From Desulfotruncus arcticus DSM 17038 (lineage in GTDB: Bacteria; Bacillota; Desulfotomaculia; Desulfotomaculales; Desulfallaceae), in NCBI RefSeq assembly GCF_900113335.1, contig NZ_FOOX01000001.1:62001-126000 (forward strand): a stretch of 64,000 bases of DNA. Reading direction: 5' to 3'. Below, one piece after another: positions 16,426 to 26,016 of this stretch. Each line of letters begins with the position of its first letter. Positions within the stretch are counted from its first letter, which is position 1. Position numbers and translations under genes: made by a program. The notes beneath the pieces are model-generated. The model was not told the DNA's origin, made no database searches, and saw only the letters and a program-made list of their open reading frames with translations.

Positions 16426-18279
16426 ATGCGTGCAGTAAAAATTACCGATACCACCTTGCGTGACGGACACCAGAGTTTATGGGCTACCAGGATGCGCATA
16501 GACGATATGCTTCCTATAGTTGAGAAACTGGACCGGGTGGGCTATCATTCGCTGGAGGTTTGGGGAGGCGCAACGTTTGATGTGTGCCTGCGCTATCTGA
16601 ATGAAGACCCCTGGGAAAGGTTGCGCATAATTAAATCTTATGTTAAGCGAACGCCACTGCAAATGCTGCTTAGAGGGCAATCGTTGGTTGGCTACCAGCA
16701 TTATCCGGATGATGTGGTTGAGGCATTTGTCACCAGAATGGTGGAAAACGGCATTGATATCATCCGGATTTTTGATGCTTTAAATGATATACGCAATATG
16801 GAGACGGCAATTAAAACAGGAATCAGGACGGGGGCCCATGTGCAGGCTTCTGTGGTATATACGATCAGTCCCGTTCATAATACCGAACACTACCTGGAGA
16901 CTGCTGTAAGGTTGGAGGAACTGGGGGTGCACTCAATTTGCGTCAAGGACATGGCCGGCTTGCTGACTCCTTACCAGGCCTACGAACTGATCAGTAAAAT
17001 AAAAGCAAAAACGGGGCTGCCGGTACAACTGCACAGCCATTATATCGGTGGATTGGCACTGGCAACCTACCTTAAAGCTGTTGAGGCCGGGGTGGACGTA
17101 ATAGATACGGCTGCAGTGCCCCTGGCCTTTGGGGCGTCACAGCCTCCGGTGGAAACAGTGGTCAGGGCTCTGCAGGGAACACCCTACGATACCGGCCTGG
17201 ATATGGTCCTGCTGTTTGAAATCGCCGGGTATTTTGAAGAGGTGCGCAAGGAACGGGGCTACGAGCGCGGAGTTACGCGGATTAACGATATGAGGGTTTT
17301 TGAACATCAGGTTCCGGGGGGAATGATTACCAACCTGGTAACCCAGTTGGAAGAACAAAAGTCGGCCCATCTGCTGCCGCAGGTGTTGAATGAAATCCCC
17401 AGGGTGCGCCGGGAGTTGGGTTACCCCCCGCTGGTAACTCCAACCAGCCAGATTGTCGGCACCCAGGCGGTATTAAATGTGCTGCTGGGCGAGCGGTATA
17501 AACTGGTGCCCGGAGAGGTAAAAGCCTATTTTCAGGGGCTGTACGGAAAACCGCCGGCCCCCGTGGATGAGGAAATCGCCCGCAAGGTGCTGGCGGGTAA
17601 AAAGCCCATCACCTGCCGTCCTGCTGATATGCTGGAGCCCAGGCTGCAAAAGGTGGAGAGCGAACTGCAGGGAGTGGCCCGCTCGGCGGAAGACGTAATC
17701 TCGTATGCTATTTTCCCTCAAATCACCAAAAAGTTTTGGGAACAACGCCGTCAGCGTGCAACCGGCGCTCTCAATAACCGTGAAAAAGTATCCACTAACA
17801 GTCCAAAGGAGGAAAATGAAATGGATTTGGCACAAATTAAGGAACTGATCCAGGTAATCAACCAAACCGATATAGCCGAATTTTCCCTTGATAGTGACGG
17901 GGTGAAGCTGGCGATAAGAAAGGCGGGGGCTGCCAGGGAAGGCATTAACCACGACGACAAAGAGGTTGATGAAAACAAAAGCAGCGCGGCCCCGCCGGCG
18001 CCTCCCAAGGCTGTTTCCCAAAAGGAGCCTGAACCGGAAGGAGCGGTTGTTAAATCACCCATGGTGGGAACCTTTTACCGGGCCCCCGCTCCCGAGGCCG
18101 AGCCTTTCGTTGAAGTCGGGACCAGGGTTGAAAAGGGGCAGACCCTGTGCATCATTGAGGCCATGAAGTTGATGAATGAAATAGAGTCTGAAGTAAACGG
18201 CACCGTGGTCAAGATTTTAGTAGATAACGCCCAGACCGTGGAGTACGGCCAACCGCTGGTGATTGTGCAGGAGGATTAA
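16426..18279 (+). CDS. Carboxyltransferase (PycB/OadA type) fused to biotin carrier protein
   Basis: The 617 residues combine two proteins. Residues 1-460 are a pyruvate/oxaloacetate-type carboxyltransferase: [17 protein letters not shown] at the start, the lysine motif CVKDMAGLL, metal-site LHSHYIGG, and the PYC_OADA domain through YFQGLYG. Residues 466-617 are an AccB-like carrier, starting [14 protein letters not shown], then a Pro/Ala-rich linker and a biotinyl domain with EAMKLMNE (biotinyl Lys). AAAGGAGG (17805-17812) lies eight bases before that internal in-frame ATG (17821), so a free carrier may also be made. accC follows. The carboxylase probably makes oxaloacetate from pyruvate; acetyl-CoA carboxylation with the free carrier is possible too. 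Confidence 0.88.
   Translation: MRAVKITDTTLRDGHQSLWATRMRIDDMLPIVEKLDRVGYHSLEVWGGATFDVCLRYLNEDPWERLRIIKSYVKRTPLQMLLRGQSLVGYQHYPDDVVEAFVTRMVENGIDIIRIFDALNDIRNMETAIKTGIRTGAHVQASVVYTISPVHNTEHYLETAVRLEELGVHSICVKDMAGLLTPYQAYELISKIKAKTGLPVQLHSHYIGGLALATYLKAVEAGVDVIDTAAVPLAFGASQPPVETVVRALQGTPYDTGLDMVLLFEIAGYFEEVRKERGYERGVTRINDMRVFEHQVPGGMITNLVTQLEEQKSAHLLPQVLNEIPRVRRELGYPPLVTPTSQIVGTQAVLNVLLGERYKLVPGEVKAYFQGLYGKPPAPVDEEIARKVLAGKKPITCRPADMLEPRLQKVESELQGVARSAEDVISYAIFPQITKKFWEQRRQRATGALNNREKVSTNSPKEENEMDLAQIKELIQVINQTDIAEFSLDSDGVKLAIRKAGAAREGINHDDKEVDENKSSAAPPAPPKAVSQKEPEPEGAVVKSPMVGTFYRAPAPEAEPFVEVGTRVEKGQTLCIIEAMKLMNEIESEVNGTVVKILVDNAQTVEYGQPLVIVQED
17805..17823 (+). promoter_or_regulatory. Internal ribosome site and ATG for a free biotin carrier
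   Basis: AAAGGAGG, an 8-base spacer, then the in-frame ATG of the sequence [10 protein letters not shown], which is a canonical AccB N-terminus. It sits at the junction of the fused domains. Confidence 0.6.
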
Positions 18280-18301
18280 CAGAATAGGTGGGTAAACAAA
18301 A

Positions 18302-19645
18302 ATGTTCAATAAAATATTAATCGCCAATCGCGGAGAAATAGCAATTAGAATCATCAGAGCCTGCCGTGAGATGGACATTAAATCAGTTGCTGTGTATTCC
18401 GAGGCCGACCGGGAAAGCCTGCACGTGCGCATGGCGGATGAAGCGGTCTGCATTGGCCCGCCCTCACCAGGGCGCAGCTATCTTAACATTGCCAACGTCA
18501 TCAGCGCCGCCAAAATCACGGGCGCGCAGGCAGTTCATCCCGGTTACGGTTTTCTGGCGGAAAACGAGCGATTCGCGGAAATGTGCGCGGCCAATGACCT
18601 AACCTTTATTGGCCCTCCGGCTGGGGCCATCCGGATGATGGGCAACAAAGTGCTGGCCAGGGAAACCATGGAGGCGGCCGGAGTGCCGCTGGTGCCGGGC
18701 TCGGACGGGCTGACCGGAGATAAGGAACAGGCTTTGCAGGTAGCCAGGCGAATTGGCTATCCCATTTTAATTAAAGCGTCATACGGTGGCGGGGGCAAGG
18801 GTATGCGGGTGGCCCAATACGAGGAAGAAATGATTAAAGGGATGATGACAGCCCGTTCTGAGGCAGCCGCAGCCTTTGGCAACGGAGAGATTTATCTGGA
18901 GAAATACATTGAAGAACCGCGCCACATTGAAATGCAAATTCTGGCCGACAACTACGGCAATGTGGTGCATCTGGGGGAAAGAGACTGTTCCATCCAGCGC
19001 CGCAATCAAAAGATAATTGAGGAATCGCCCTCAGTGGCGGTTGACGGCGAGCTGCGCCGGCGCCTTGGGGAAACTGCCATTCTTGCCGCCAAAGCGGCTA
19101 ACTATTGCAGTGCCGGAACGGTTGAATTTCTACTGGACCGGCATGGCAGCTTTTACTTTATTGAAATGAATACCAGAATTCAGGTGGAACATCCGGTTAC
19201 CGAGATGGTTACAGGCATTGACCTGGTAAAGGAGCAAATACGTATAGCTGCCGGGGAACAATTGGAGTTTAAACAAGAAGACATTCAATTTAACGGCTGG
19301 TCCATTGAGTGCAGGATCAACGCCGAAGATCCCCGGCGTAATTTTGCGCCCTGCCCCGGCAGGATAACCAAATATCACCCGGCGGGAGGCGCGGGGGTGC
19401 GCTTGGACAGCGCCGTTTTTGCGGGCTGGGAAGTGCCGCCGCATTATGATTCCATGTTGGGCAAGCTGATTGTCTGGGGCAGGGACAGGAATGAAGCGGT
19501 GGCCAGAATGCAGCGGGCGCTGGATGAAATGCAAATTGAAGGTGTTAAAACAACTATATCTTTTCACCGCCGGATTTTACGCAACGCGTTTTTCAGACGC
19601 GGTGAAATATATACCAACTTTATTCAAAGGAGAATCATGGGCTGA
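18302..19645 (+). CDS. accC: Biotin carboxylase subunit
   Basis: This 447-residue enzyme uses ATP and bicarbonate to carboxylate the biotin of the carrier protein. Signatures: [30 protein letters not shown], the ATP-grasp glycine loop [46 protein letters not shown], and [22 protein letters not shown]. It lies 22 bases after the fused carboxyltransferase-carrier gene, so the two probably form one enzyme. Sequence of repeat element E2 begins at the stop codon. Confidence 0.96.
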   Translation: MFNKILIANRGEIAIRIIRACREMDIKSVAVYSEADRESLHVRMADEAVCIGPPSPGRSYLNIANVISAAKITGAQAVHPGYGFLAENERFAEMCAANDLTFIGPPAGAIRMMGNKVLARETMEAAGVPLVPGSDGLTGDKEQALQVARRIGYPILIKASYGGGGKGMRVAQYEEEMIKGMMTARSEAAAAFGNGEIYLEKYIEEPRHIEMQILADNYGNVVHLGERDCSIQRRNQKIIEESPSVAVDGELRRRLGETAILAAKAANYCSAGTVEFLLDRHGSFYFIEMNTRIQVEHPVTEMVTGIDLVKEQIRIAAGEQLEFKQEDIQFNGWSIECRINAEDPRRNFAPCPGRITKYHPAGGAGVRLDSAVFAGWEVPPHYDSMLGKLIVWGRDRNEAVARMQRALDEMQIEGVKTTISFHRRILRNAFFRRGEIYTNFIQRRIMG

Positions 19646-19768
19646 TCTCGTTAACCGCCGCTAAGACTCCCGCCTCTATAGGCGGGAGTTAAGCGGCGAT
19701 AAACTCGAAATAAGTGCGACTAAGGTTCAGGTGGGGTCAAAACCCCACCTGAACCAAGTCTTCTTTAT
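19643..19768 (+). repeat. Two-hairpin dispersed element, copy E2 (most regular copy)
   Basis: It starts TGATCTCGTTAACC, with the TGA being the accC stop. Hairpin 1 has outer stem CGCCGCT / AGCGGCG and inner perfect 9-bp stem ACTCCCGCC / GGCGGGAGT. The linker CGAAATAAGTGCGACTAAG follows, then hairpin 2, a perfect 13-bp stem GGTTCAGGTGGGG / CCCCACCTGAACC. It ends AAGTCTTCTTTAT. It could double as a terminator for accC. Confidence 0.85.
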
Positions 19769-19773
19769 AAAAA

Positions 19774-19803
19774 TTGCGAAAATTTTCCTCTATGTGTTAT
19801 AAT
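19774..19803 (+). promoter_or_regulatory. Sigma-A-type promoter of the asp23-amaP genes
   Basis: TTGCGA and a perfect TATAAT are 18 bases apart, immediately downstream of element E2 and 30 bases before the Asp23-family start. Confidence 0.55.
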
Positions 19804-19832
19804 TGCTGTAAAGACAGGCTGGAGGGATACAA

Positions 19833-20234
19833 ATGGAACAACAGGAAGGCACGCTGCGTGAAGAGAAAAACAATTTGGGTTCGATTAGAATATCAGAAGA
19901 AGTTGTAAGTGTCATTGCCGGTTTGGCTGCAACCCAGGTACCCGGTGTGGCGGGCATGAGCGGTGGTGTTGTCGGCGGTTTAACTGAAAAGCTGGGCAGA
20001 AAAAACCTGACTAAAGGAGTAAAGGTAGAGGTTGGTGAAAAGGAAGCAGCGGTTGACCTTTACATTGTGGTTGATTTCGGCTCCCGCATACCCGAGGTGG
20101 CCGGAAAAATTCAGGACGCTGTGAAGCAGGCGATTGAGAAAATGACCGGCCTGCTTGTGGTGGAAGTTAACGTAAATGTACAGGGAGTTGCTTTTGCACA
20201 GGAAACGGAAGTTGAAGAAAACAGGGTAAAGTAA
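19833..20234 (+). CDS. Asp23/Gls24 family envelope stress protein (YqhY-like)
   Basis: This 133-residue protein has the Asp23 core: IRISEEVVSVIAGLAATQVPGVAGM, then VEVGEKEAAVDLYIVVDFGSRIPEVAGKIQDAVKQAIEKMTGL, then VNVNVQGVAF. In B. subtilis the homologue yqhY lies next to accBC and influences fatty-acid/acetyl-CoA carboxylase control. Here it has the same position, after accC and before nusB. It heads a group with amaP and a DUF2273 gene. Confidence 0.92.
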   Translation: MEQQEGTLREEKNNLGSIRISEEVVSVIAGLAATQVPGVAGMSGGVVGGLTEKLGRKNLTKGVKVEVGEKEAAVDLYIVVDFGSRIPEVAGKIQDAVKQAIEKMTGLLVVEVNVNVQGVAFAQETEVEENRVK

Positions 20235-20249
20235 CCGGGAGGATCAAGC

Positions 20250-20786
20250 ATGGGACCCTTTGATCGGGGGATTTTGGCAATCTACAGTTTAACACTGACT
20301 TTGTTGTTTTTGGCTGCCGCGGCGTTTATGGCCGGCTGGCAGGATCCTTGGTTGCGGTTGTGGCGGGAAATATCACTGCCGGGCAACAGGGATATTTTAT
20401 GGGCGCTGCTGGCCATTTATGTTATCATGGGGGGCCGCTTGATCTGGAAAAGCATCAGGGGGGAACATAAAAAGAAACAGGCCATTGTTCATGAGCACAG
20501 CCTGGGCGAAGTACGTGTTTCCCTGCCTGCAATTGAATCGCTGGCTGAGAAGGAAGCCTATAACGTGGAAGGTGTACGAGAGGCCAGGGCCAGGGTTGGT
20601 GCTGCTCCCGAGGGCATTAATATAAAACTAAAAGTAACGGTTACTCCTGATATTGGTATTCCGCAGCTGTCCGAAGGCCTGCAGCAGCAGGTCAGGGACC
20701 GGATTAACAACGTGGTTGGGATAACCGTGCATGAGGTCCGTGTAGCGGTGGAGAGTTTTTCAAATCGCAAAACAAGGGTGGAATAG
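20250..20786 (+). CDS. amaP: Alkaline shock response membrane anchor protein AmaP
   Basis: This 178-residue protein has two N-terminal membrane helices (about 7-29 and 47-65) and a cytoplasmic Asp23-like C-terminal part (SLPAIESLAEKEAYNVEGVREARARV ... VRDRINNVVGITVHEVRVAVES). AmaP anchors Asp23 proteins to the membrane. It follows the Asp23 gene by 15 bases. Confidence 0.88.
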   Translation: MGPFDRGILAIYSLTLTLLFLAAAAFMAGWQDPWLRLWREISLPGNRDILWALLAIYVIMGGRLIWKSIRGEHKKKQAIVHEHSLGEVRVSLPAIESLAEKEAYNVEGVREARARVGAAPEGINIKLKVTVTPDIGIPQLSEGLQQQVRDRINNVVGITVHEVRVAVESFSNRKTRVE

Positions 20787-20799
20787 GGAGTAGCGGCAC

Positions 20800-21018
20800 A
20801 TGGATAATCGTTTTATACTGGAATGGATCTTGGACAACCGGGGTAAAATAATAGGTGCGCTGATAGGCTTGGGGATAAGCCTTTCGATTATTCTATGGGG
20901 TATCTTGAAAACACTGCTGATCATTATTTTTGTTTTTATTGGTTATTATGGTGGTAAACAATTGGATGACCAGGTTGACATAAAGGATAAAATTCTGCGT
21001 TTGCTGGGAGAAAGGTGA
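20800..21018 (+). CDS. DUF2273 small membrane protein
   Basis: This 72-residue protein has one strongly hydrophobic stretch (about 15-48) and ends with KDKILRLLGER-type charged residues. DUF2273 proteins are regularly found between amaP and nusB or beside asp23 genes, and probably belong to the same membrane-anchored complex. No biochemical role is known. Confidence 0.85.
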   Translation: MDNRFILEWILDNRGKIIGALIGLGISLSIILWGILKTLLIIIFVFIGYYGGKQLDDQVDIKDKILRLLGER

Positions 21019-21028
21019 CGGTTAATTC

Positions 21029-21475
21029 ATGGGAAGAAGACAGGCCAGGGAATCGGCTATGCAGGTGCTCTACCAATTGGAAGTAGGCAAGGTTGATGTG
21101 GAAGAAGCTTTTCGGTATTTACAGGACAACTTCGCCATAGCCGCAAAAGACCTGGAATTTGCCCGGCACCTGGTAAAAGGCACAGTAGAAAATCTAACAG
21201 CGCTGGATGAAATCATCGCCGGGTACAGTCATGACTGGCAGATAAAAAGAATAGCTGTGGTGGACAGAAATATACTGCGTCTGGCGCTTTACGAGATTAT
21301 GTATGAAGACACCCCTTATGGTGTTTCCATTAACGAGGCCGTAGAAATGGCCAAATTATATGGCGGTGAAAAGTCCGGCAAATTCATTAATGGAATATTA
21401 AGCGCCGTGTCCAAACAAAATAAACCAGCAAGCAGTCAGGAAAGTATTGGCGAAAGCACGCAAGAACCGGGGTAA
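21029..21475 (+). CDS. nusB: Transcription antitermination factor NusB
   Basis: This 148-residue all-helical protein starts GRRQARESAMQVLYQLE and has VDRNILRLALYEIMYEDTPYGVSINEAVEMAKLYGGEKSGKFINGIL split over its C-terminal half, both typical. NusB binds boxA RNA with NusE during rRNA transcription. The last 15-20 residues are a variable Ser/Glu-rich tail that reaches into the terminator. Confidence 0.95.
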   Translation: MGRRQARESAMQVLYQLEVGKVDVEEAFRYLQDNFAIAAKDLEFARHLVKGTVENLTALDEIIAGYSHDWQIKRIAVVDRNILRLALYEIMYEDTPYGVSINEAVEMAKLYGGEKSGKFINGILSAVSKQNKPASSQESIGESTQEPG

Positions 21476-21496
21476 ACAGCTCCGGTTTTTTATTTT
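21465..21496 (+). terminator. Rho-independent terminator overlapping the nusB stop
   Basis: AACCGG / CCGGTT stem with an 11-base loop, followed by TTTTTTATTTTT. The stop codon lies in the loop. Confidence 0.7.
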
Positions 21497-21611
21497 TAGT
21501 TTTTTAAAAATTTGCTCATTGCAAAAAAGGTGGCAGGAATCATATCCTTGGCCTCGAAGTATATATTTTAGAATTTTTTAAATACATCTTGGGGGAGGGT
21601 TAAGGGGTCAT

Positions 21612-22472
21612 ATGTATAAAATTTTAGAAAAAGAAGTATTCTCACCAATTATCAAGCAATTTGTCATTGAAGCGCCTAAAGTTGCCAAAAGCTGCAAGGC
21701 CGGTCAGTTCATCATTTTGCGTATTAATGAAGAAGGGGAAAGGATTCCCCTTACCATTGCCGATTATGACCGGGAAAAAGGTACAATAACCATCGTTTTC
21801 CAGGAAGTCGGCAAAAGTACAACCCAGCTCGGCCAGATGGAAGCGGGAGATACGATTAAGGACTTCGTGGGGCCGCTGGGCGAGCCTTCACACATTGAAA
21901 AATTTGACGGTCCGGTTGTGGTTGTAGGCGGCGGTGTTGGTGTTGCACCGGTACACCCCATTGCCAGGTCGCTTAAAGAGGCCGGAAACCACGTAATCGG
22001 AATTATCGGCGCCCGCAATGGCGACTTGTTGTTCTGGGAAGGCAAAATGCGGGAAGCCTGTTCTGAACTGCTGGTTACCACAGATGACGGTAGTTACGTG
22101 CGTAAAGGTTTTGTAACTGATGTTTTAAAAGAGGTTATTGAAAAACACGGTAAGGAAAACATCCCCCTGGTTTTGGCCATTGGGCCTCAGCCGATGATGC
22201 GTGCGGTCAGCAACCTGACCAAAGAATACGACCTTAAAACAATTGTCAGCTTGAACGCTTTAATGGTTGACGGCACGGGGATGTGCGGCTGCTGTCGCGT
22301 TTCCGTGGGCGGAACCACCAAATTCGTCTGCGTTGATGGACCTGAATTCGACGCCCATGCGGTTGACTGGCTGGAACTGGGACGCCGCGGCGGCATCTTC
22401 CGTCAGGAAGAACAGCAGGCTATGGAACACCATCAATGTAAATGCGGATCCGGATGCGGAGGTGCTAAATAA
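21612..22472 (+). CDS. nfnA: NfnA-type ferredoxin-NADP reductase small subunit (sulfide/dihydroorotate dehydrogenase-like)
   Basis: This 286-residue flavoprotein is of the PyrK/SudB/NfnA family. The FAD part is AGQFIILRINEEGERIPLTIAD, the NAD part VVVVGGGVGVAPVHPIARSL. The [2Fe-2S]-type cysteines are in GTGMCGCCRVSV and FVCVDGPEFDAHAVDW. A Cys-rich tail (CKCGSGCGG) is an extra. With NfnB it forms the electron-bifurcating transhydrogenase that couples NADH, NADPH and ferredoxin. Its stop overlaps the nfnB ATG by one base. Confidence 0.88.
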   Translation: MYKILEKEVFSPIIKQFVIEAPKVAKSCKAGQFIILRINEEGERIPLTIADYDREKGTITIVFQEVGKSTTQLGQMEAGDTIKDFVGPLGEPSHIEKFDGPVVVVGGGVGVAPVHPIARSLKEAGNHVIGIIGARNGDLLFWEGKMREACSELLVTTDDGSYVRKGFVTDVLKEVIEKHGKENIPLVLAIGPQPMMRAVSNLTKEYDLKTIVSLNALMVDGTGMCGCCRVSVGGTTKFVCVDGPEFDAHAVDWLELGRRGGIFRQEEQQAMEHHQCKCGSGCGGAK

Positions 22473-23887
22473 TGACTGATGAAAAGAAGCCTAAAAAGGA
22501 AATAAAACCGACCAAGAACCCAATGCCTGCCCAGGATCCCATGGAGCGGGCCAGGAACTTTAATGAAGTGGCTCTGGGTTATTCCGAGGCGACTGTTATC
22601 GACGAAGCCAAACGCTGCCTGCAGTGCAAAAAAGAGCCCTGCCGTCAAGGCTGTCCGGTGGAAGTTGAAATTCCGTCATTTATCAAGCTGGTGGCGGAAG
22701 GCGATTTTGCCGGCGCCATCGCCCGTATTAAAAATAAAAACGCGCTGCCCGCGGTTTGCGGCCGGGTTTGCCCTCAGGAAGCCCAGTGTGAAAAATACTG
22801 CACTCTGGGTAAAAAATATGAGCCGGTTGGCATTGGCCGGATTGAACGTTTCTGTGCCGACTGGGAACTGGCGCACGGGGTTAAAACTCCGGAAGTTGCC
22901 CCTGCCACAGGTAAGAAGGTTGCCATAGTAGGTTCAGGCCCCGCCGGCCTTACCTGCGCCGCCGACCTGGCCAAGAAGGGACACAAGGTAACCGTATTTG
23001 AGGCGCTGCACGTTGCCGGCGGTGTTTTAATGTACGGTATCCCTGAATTCCGTCTGCCCAAGGCAGTAGTTCAGGCCGAGGTGCAAAACCTCAGGAATCT
23101 GGGTGTGGAAATAGATGTTAACTCCGTGGTGGGTAAATTTACCACTGTTGACGAATTAATGGAAGATGGCGGCTTTGACGCCGTATTTATCGGAACCGGT
23201 GCCGGTCTTCCTTACTTTATGAACATTCCCGGTGAAAATTCCTGCGGCGTTTATTCCGCCAACGAATTTTTAACCAGGACCAACCTGATGAAAGCATACA
23301 AATTCCCCGATTGTGATACACCCATTAAATTGGGCCGGAAAGTCGCCGTACTGGGCGGCGGCAACGTGGCCATGGACGCCGCCCGTACCGCGCTGCGCCT
23401 GGGCGCCGAAGAATCCTGGATTGTTTACCGGCGCTCCCATGAAGAGCTGCCCGCCAGAAAAGAAGAAGCTGAACACGCCGAGGAAGAGGGCGTCAAATTT
23501 GCCTTGCTTACCAGCCCCGTTGAAATCATCAGCAATGAAGACGGCTGGGTAACCGGTATGAAGTGTATCAAATACGAGCTTGGTGAACCCGATGCTTCCG
23601 GCCGCCGCCGCCCGGTGGCCATTGAAGGGTCAGAATATTTAATGGAAGTGGATACCGTGGTTGTGGCTATCGGCCAGGGGCCAAACCCGTTGGTGCCCAG
23701 GACCACCAAGGGATTGGAACTAACCAAAAAAGGCAATATCGTTGCCGATCCGGAAACCGGCGCTACTTCCAAACCAGGCGTATTTGCCGGTGGCGACGTG
23801 GTAACCGGGGCCGCCACAGTTATTCTGGCCATGGGTGCGGGCCGTACTGCAGCTAATTCCATCCATGAATATTTGAGCAATAAATAA
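22472..23887 (+). CDS. nfnB: NfnB / GltA-type NADPH-dependent oxidoreductase large subunit
   Basis: The protein has 471 residues. The N-terminal [4Fe-4S] domain has CLQCKKEPCRQGC and CGRVCPQEAQCEKYC, then FAD motif GSGPAGLTCAADL and NADPH motif GGGNVAMDAARTALRLGAE. It ends GAGRTAANSIHEYL. It is also annotated as homotetrameric glutamate synthase, but the partner NfnA next door favours the bifurcating NADH-dependent reduced ferredoxin:NADP oxidoreductase, which fits a fermentative or syntrophic anaerobe. Confidence 0.88.
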   Translation: MTDEKKPKKEIKPTKNPMPAQDPMERARNFNEVALGYSEATVIDEAKRCLQCKKEPCRQGCPVEVEIPSFIKLVAEGDFAGAIARIKNKNALPAVCGRVCPQEAQCEKYCTLGKKYEPVGIGRIERFCADWELAHGVKTPEVAPATGKKVAIVGSGPAGLTCAADLAKKGHKVTVFEALHVAGGVLMYGIPEFRLPKAVVQAEVQNLRNLGVEIDVNSVVGKFTTVDELMEDGGFDAVFIGTGAGLPYFMNIPGENSCGVYSANEFLTRTNLMKAYKFPDCDTPIKLGRKVAVLGGGNVAMDAARTALRLGAEESWIVYRRSHEELPARKEEAEHAEEEGVKFALLTSPVEIISNEDGWVTGMKCIKYELGEPDASGRRRPVAIEGSEYLMEVDTVVVAIGQGPNPLVPRTTKGLELTKKGNIVADPETGATSKPGVFAGGDVVTGAATVILAMGAGRTAANSIHEYLSNK

Positions 23888-23922
23888 ACCGACTGGTTAG
23901 CTCATAACTCGGGAGGAAACTG

Positions 23923-25134
23923 ATGCCTTTTATAACTGTGCGGGAACTGACTTGGCGGGTCAAGGAACTGCTGGAAAGTGATTCCCTGCTGGGCAACCTG
24001 TGGGTTAAAGGCGAAATTTCAAATTATAAAAAAGCAGCGTCCGGACATATTTACTTTACGCTAAAGGACAGTTATTCCTGCGTCAGGGTGGTTATGTTCC
24101 GGTCCCGCGCCAGAAACCTGCAATTTGGCATGGAAAACGGGTTAGCTGTTCGCGTTAACGGATACGTAACCGTGTTTGAGCGTGACGGGCAGTACCAGCT
24201 CTATGCTGAGCGGGTGGAGCCGGATGGCGAAGGCGCCCTTTACGCCGCGCTGGAAAAGCTCAAACAAAAGCTGGCTGCCGAAGGCTTGTTTGATCCGGCC
24301 CGCAAAAAAAAATTGCCCTCGTTTCCCGGCTGCATTGGTTTGGTGACTTCACCAACCGGAGCGGCGGTGCGGGACATGATCAACATACTCAGGCGCCGCT
24401 GGCCTGCCGTGCGGATTATCCTGGCACCGGTGGCTGTGCAGGGCGAGACGGCACCGGAAGAAGTGGCCGGGGGCATCAGGTTGTTAAACAAGTTGCCAGG
24501 GGTGGATTTAGTCATAGCGGGTAGAGGCGGGGGGTCGCTGGAAGAGTTATGGGCATTTAATACCGAAATTGTGGTCAGGAGTATTGCCGCGTCAAACTTA
24601 CCGGTAATTTCGGCGGTGGGACATGAAACCGATTTCACACTGTCCGACCTGGCGGCAGACCTCAGGGCGCCCACACCTTCGGCTGCTGCTGAAATAGCTG
24701 TCCCTGAACGGGTGGAAATCAAGAGAATGATCGACATGCACCGGGTCAGAATAACCCGGTGCATGCAGCAAAAAACATCTGCTTACCTGCAGAGGCTTGA
24801 ACAATGCGCCAGGAACCGGGTACTGGCCAGGCCGGTGGAAACCATTTGTGACCAGCGGCGTATGGTGCTGGATCAGTTGGAGAGACAACTGGGCAAGGTT
24901 GTTCAGGGCTCCGTTAAGGAGTCGGCGGGCAAGATTGCTCTGCTGGCCGGACGCCTCGACGCTTTAAGCCCTTTGGCCACGCTGGCCCGTGGCTACAGCC
25001 TTTCCTTCGGTCCTGACGGCCAGGTGCTGCGTGAAGCCCGGCAGGTTAAAACCGGAGATTTTGTAACCGTACGGCTGCACCACGGCGTGTTGGAGTGCGA
25101 GGTACGGGAAATTAATAAGACTAAAGATTCTTAA
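23923..25134 (+). CDS. xseA: Exonuclease VII large subunit
   Basis: The protein has 403 residues, with an N-terminal OB fold (LWVKGEISNYKKAASGHIYFTLKD, about 20-100), a catalytic domain (GCIGLVTSPTGAAVRDMINILRRRWP; GRGGGSLEELWAFN; ISAVGHETDFTLSDLAADLRAPTPSAAAE), a coiled coil, and a conserved C-terminus (LARGYSLSF). It digests single-stranded DNA together with XseB, whose gene is 1.7 kb downstream; in Bacillus xseA and xseB are adjacent. Confidence 0.96.
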   Translation: MPFITVRELTWRVKELLESDSLLGNLWVKGEISNYKKAASGHIYFTLKDSYSCVRVVMFRSRARNLQFGMENGLAVRVNGYVTVFERDGQYQLYAERVEPDGEGALYAALEKLKQKLAAEGLFDPARKKKLPSFPGCIGLVTSPTGAAVRDMINILRRRWPAVRIILAPVAVQGETAPEEVAGGIRLLNKLPGVDLVIAGRGGGSLEELWAFNTEIVVRSIAASNLPVISAVGHETDFTLSDLAADLRAPTPSAAAEIAVPERVEIKRMIDMHRVRITRCMQQKTSAYLQRLEQCARNRVLARPVETICDQRRMVLDQLERQLGKVVQGSVKESAGKIALLAGRLDALSPLATLARGYSLSFGPDGQVLREARQVKTGDFVTVRLHHGVLECEVREINKTKDS

Positions 25135-25153
25135 AAAGGGGAGGAAAATAATT

Positions 25154-26005
25154 ATGGCTGCATCCCTTATTGATGGAAAAGCAATTGCGGCGACGATCAG
25201 GGAAGAAGTTAAGGCAGAAGTAGCCCAATACAGGGAGAATGGTCTTATTCCCAAGCTGAATGTGCTGCTCGTTGGCGATGACCCGGCATCGGTGGTTTAC
25301 GCCCGTTCCAAGGAAAAAGCCTGCTCCAATGTGGGTATTGATTTTGAACTGGTGACCCTGCCCGGATCCACACAGGTTGAGGAAGTACTGGCACTGATCG
25401 ACCAGTGGAACAAAGATCCCAAAGTACACGGCATTATGATCGAAATGCCGCTGCCCAAGGGAATGGACAAAAAAGTTGTTTTAGAAACCGTAGATCCCAA
25501 GAAAGACGTTGACGGCGCTCATCCCATCAACCGCGGCTATATTTTAAGCGGCGGCGAAGGCCTGTTCCCGGCCACTCCTCAAAGTTGTATCGAAGTTATG
25601 CTGCGCTCCGGCATTGAAATTAAAGGTAAGAATGCCGTAATCGTCGGACGTGGCGAAACTGTGGGTAAACCGCTGGTATTTATGATGCTGAATCAAAACG
25701 CCACTGTAACTGTTTGCCATACCAAGACCGCCGACCTGGCCTATCATACCAAGCAGGCCGACATTATCATTGCGGCTGTGGGCAGAGCGAAAATGATTAC
25801 CGCAGACATGATTAAACCCGGTGCGGTCGTTGTTGACGCCGGCATTAACCCTGCCGAGGGCGGTGGAATTTGCGGCGACGTTGATTTTGCCAACGCCAAA
25901 GAAGTGGCCGGGAATATTTCTCCCGTTCCCGGCGGTGTAGGCAGCCTGACCACCGTGCTGATTCAGAAGAACGTGTTAAAAGCCATTAAGCTACAATCTC
26001 AATAG
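25154..26005 (+). CDS. folD: Bifunctional methylene-THF dehydrogenase/methenyl-THF cyclohydrolase
   Basis: This 283-residue enzyme interconverts methylene-, methenyl- and formyl-THF. Signatures: VGDDPASVVYARSKEKAC with the catalytic Lys, IMIEMPLPKGMD, PKKDVDGAHPINRG, TPQSCIEVM, GRGETVGKPL, and PVPGGVGSLTTVLI. The usual Ser/Thr in GRSxxVGKP is Gly here. It is followed by fchA, so the cell has two cyclohydrolases side by side. Confidence 0.95.
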   Translation: MAASLIDGKAIAATIREEVKAEVAQYRENGLIPKLNVLLVGDDPASVVYARSKEKACSNVGIDFELVTLPGSTQVEEVLALIDQWNKDPKVHGIMIEMPLPKGMDKKVVLETVDPKKDVDGAHPINRGYILSGGEGLFPATPQSCIEVMLRSGIEIKGKNAVIVGRGETVGKPLVFMMLNQNATVTVCHTKTADLAYHTKQADIIIAAVGRAKMITADMIKPGAVVVDAGINPAEGGGICGDVDFANAKEVAGNISPVPGGVGSLTTVLIQKNVLKAIKLQSQ

Positions 26006-26016
26006 GAGGTTTAACT

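Noticed and set aside
19643-19768. E2 as merely a terminator of accC
   Set aside because: The same two-hairpin structure with invariant linker recurs in other contexts, once in reverse orientation and before genes, so it is a dispersed element even if it can terminate.
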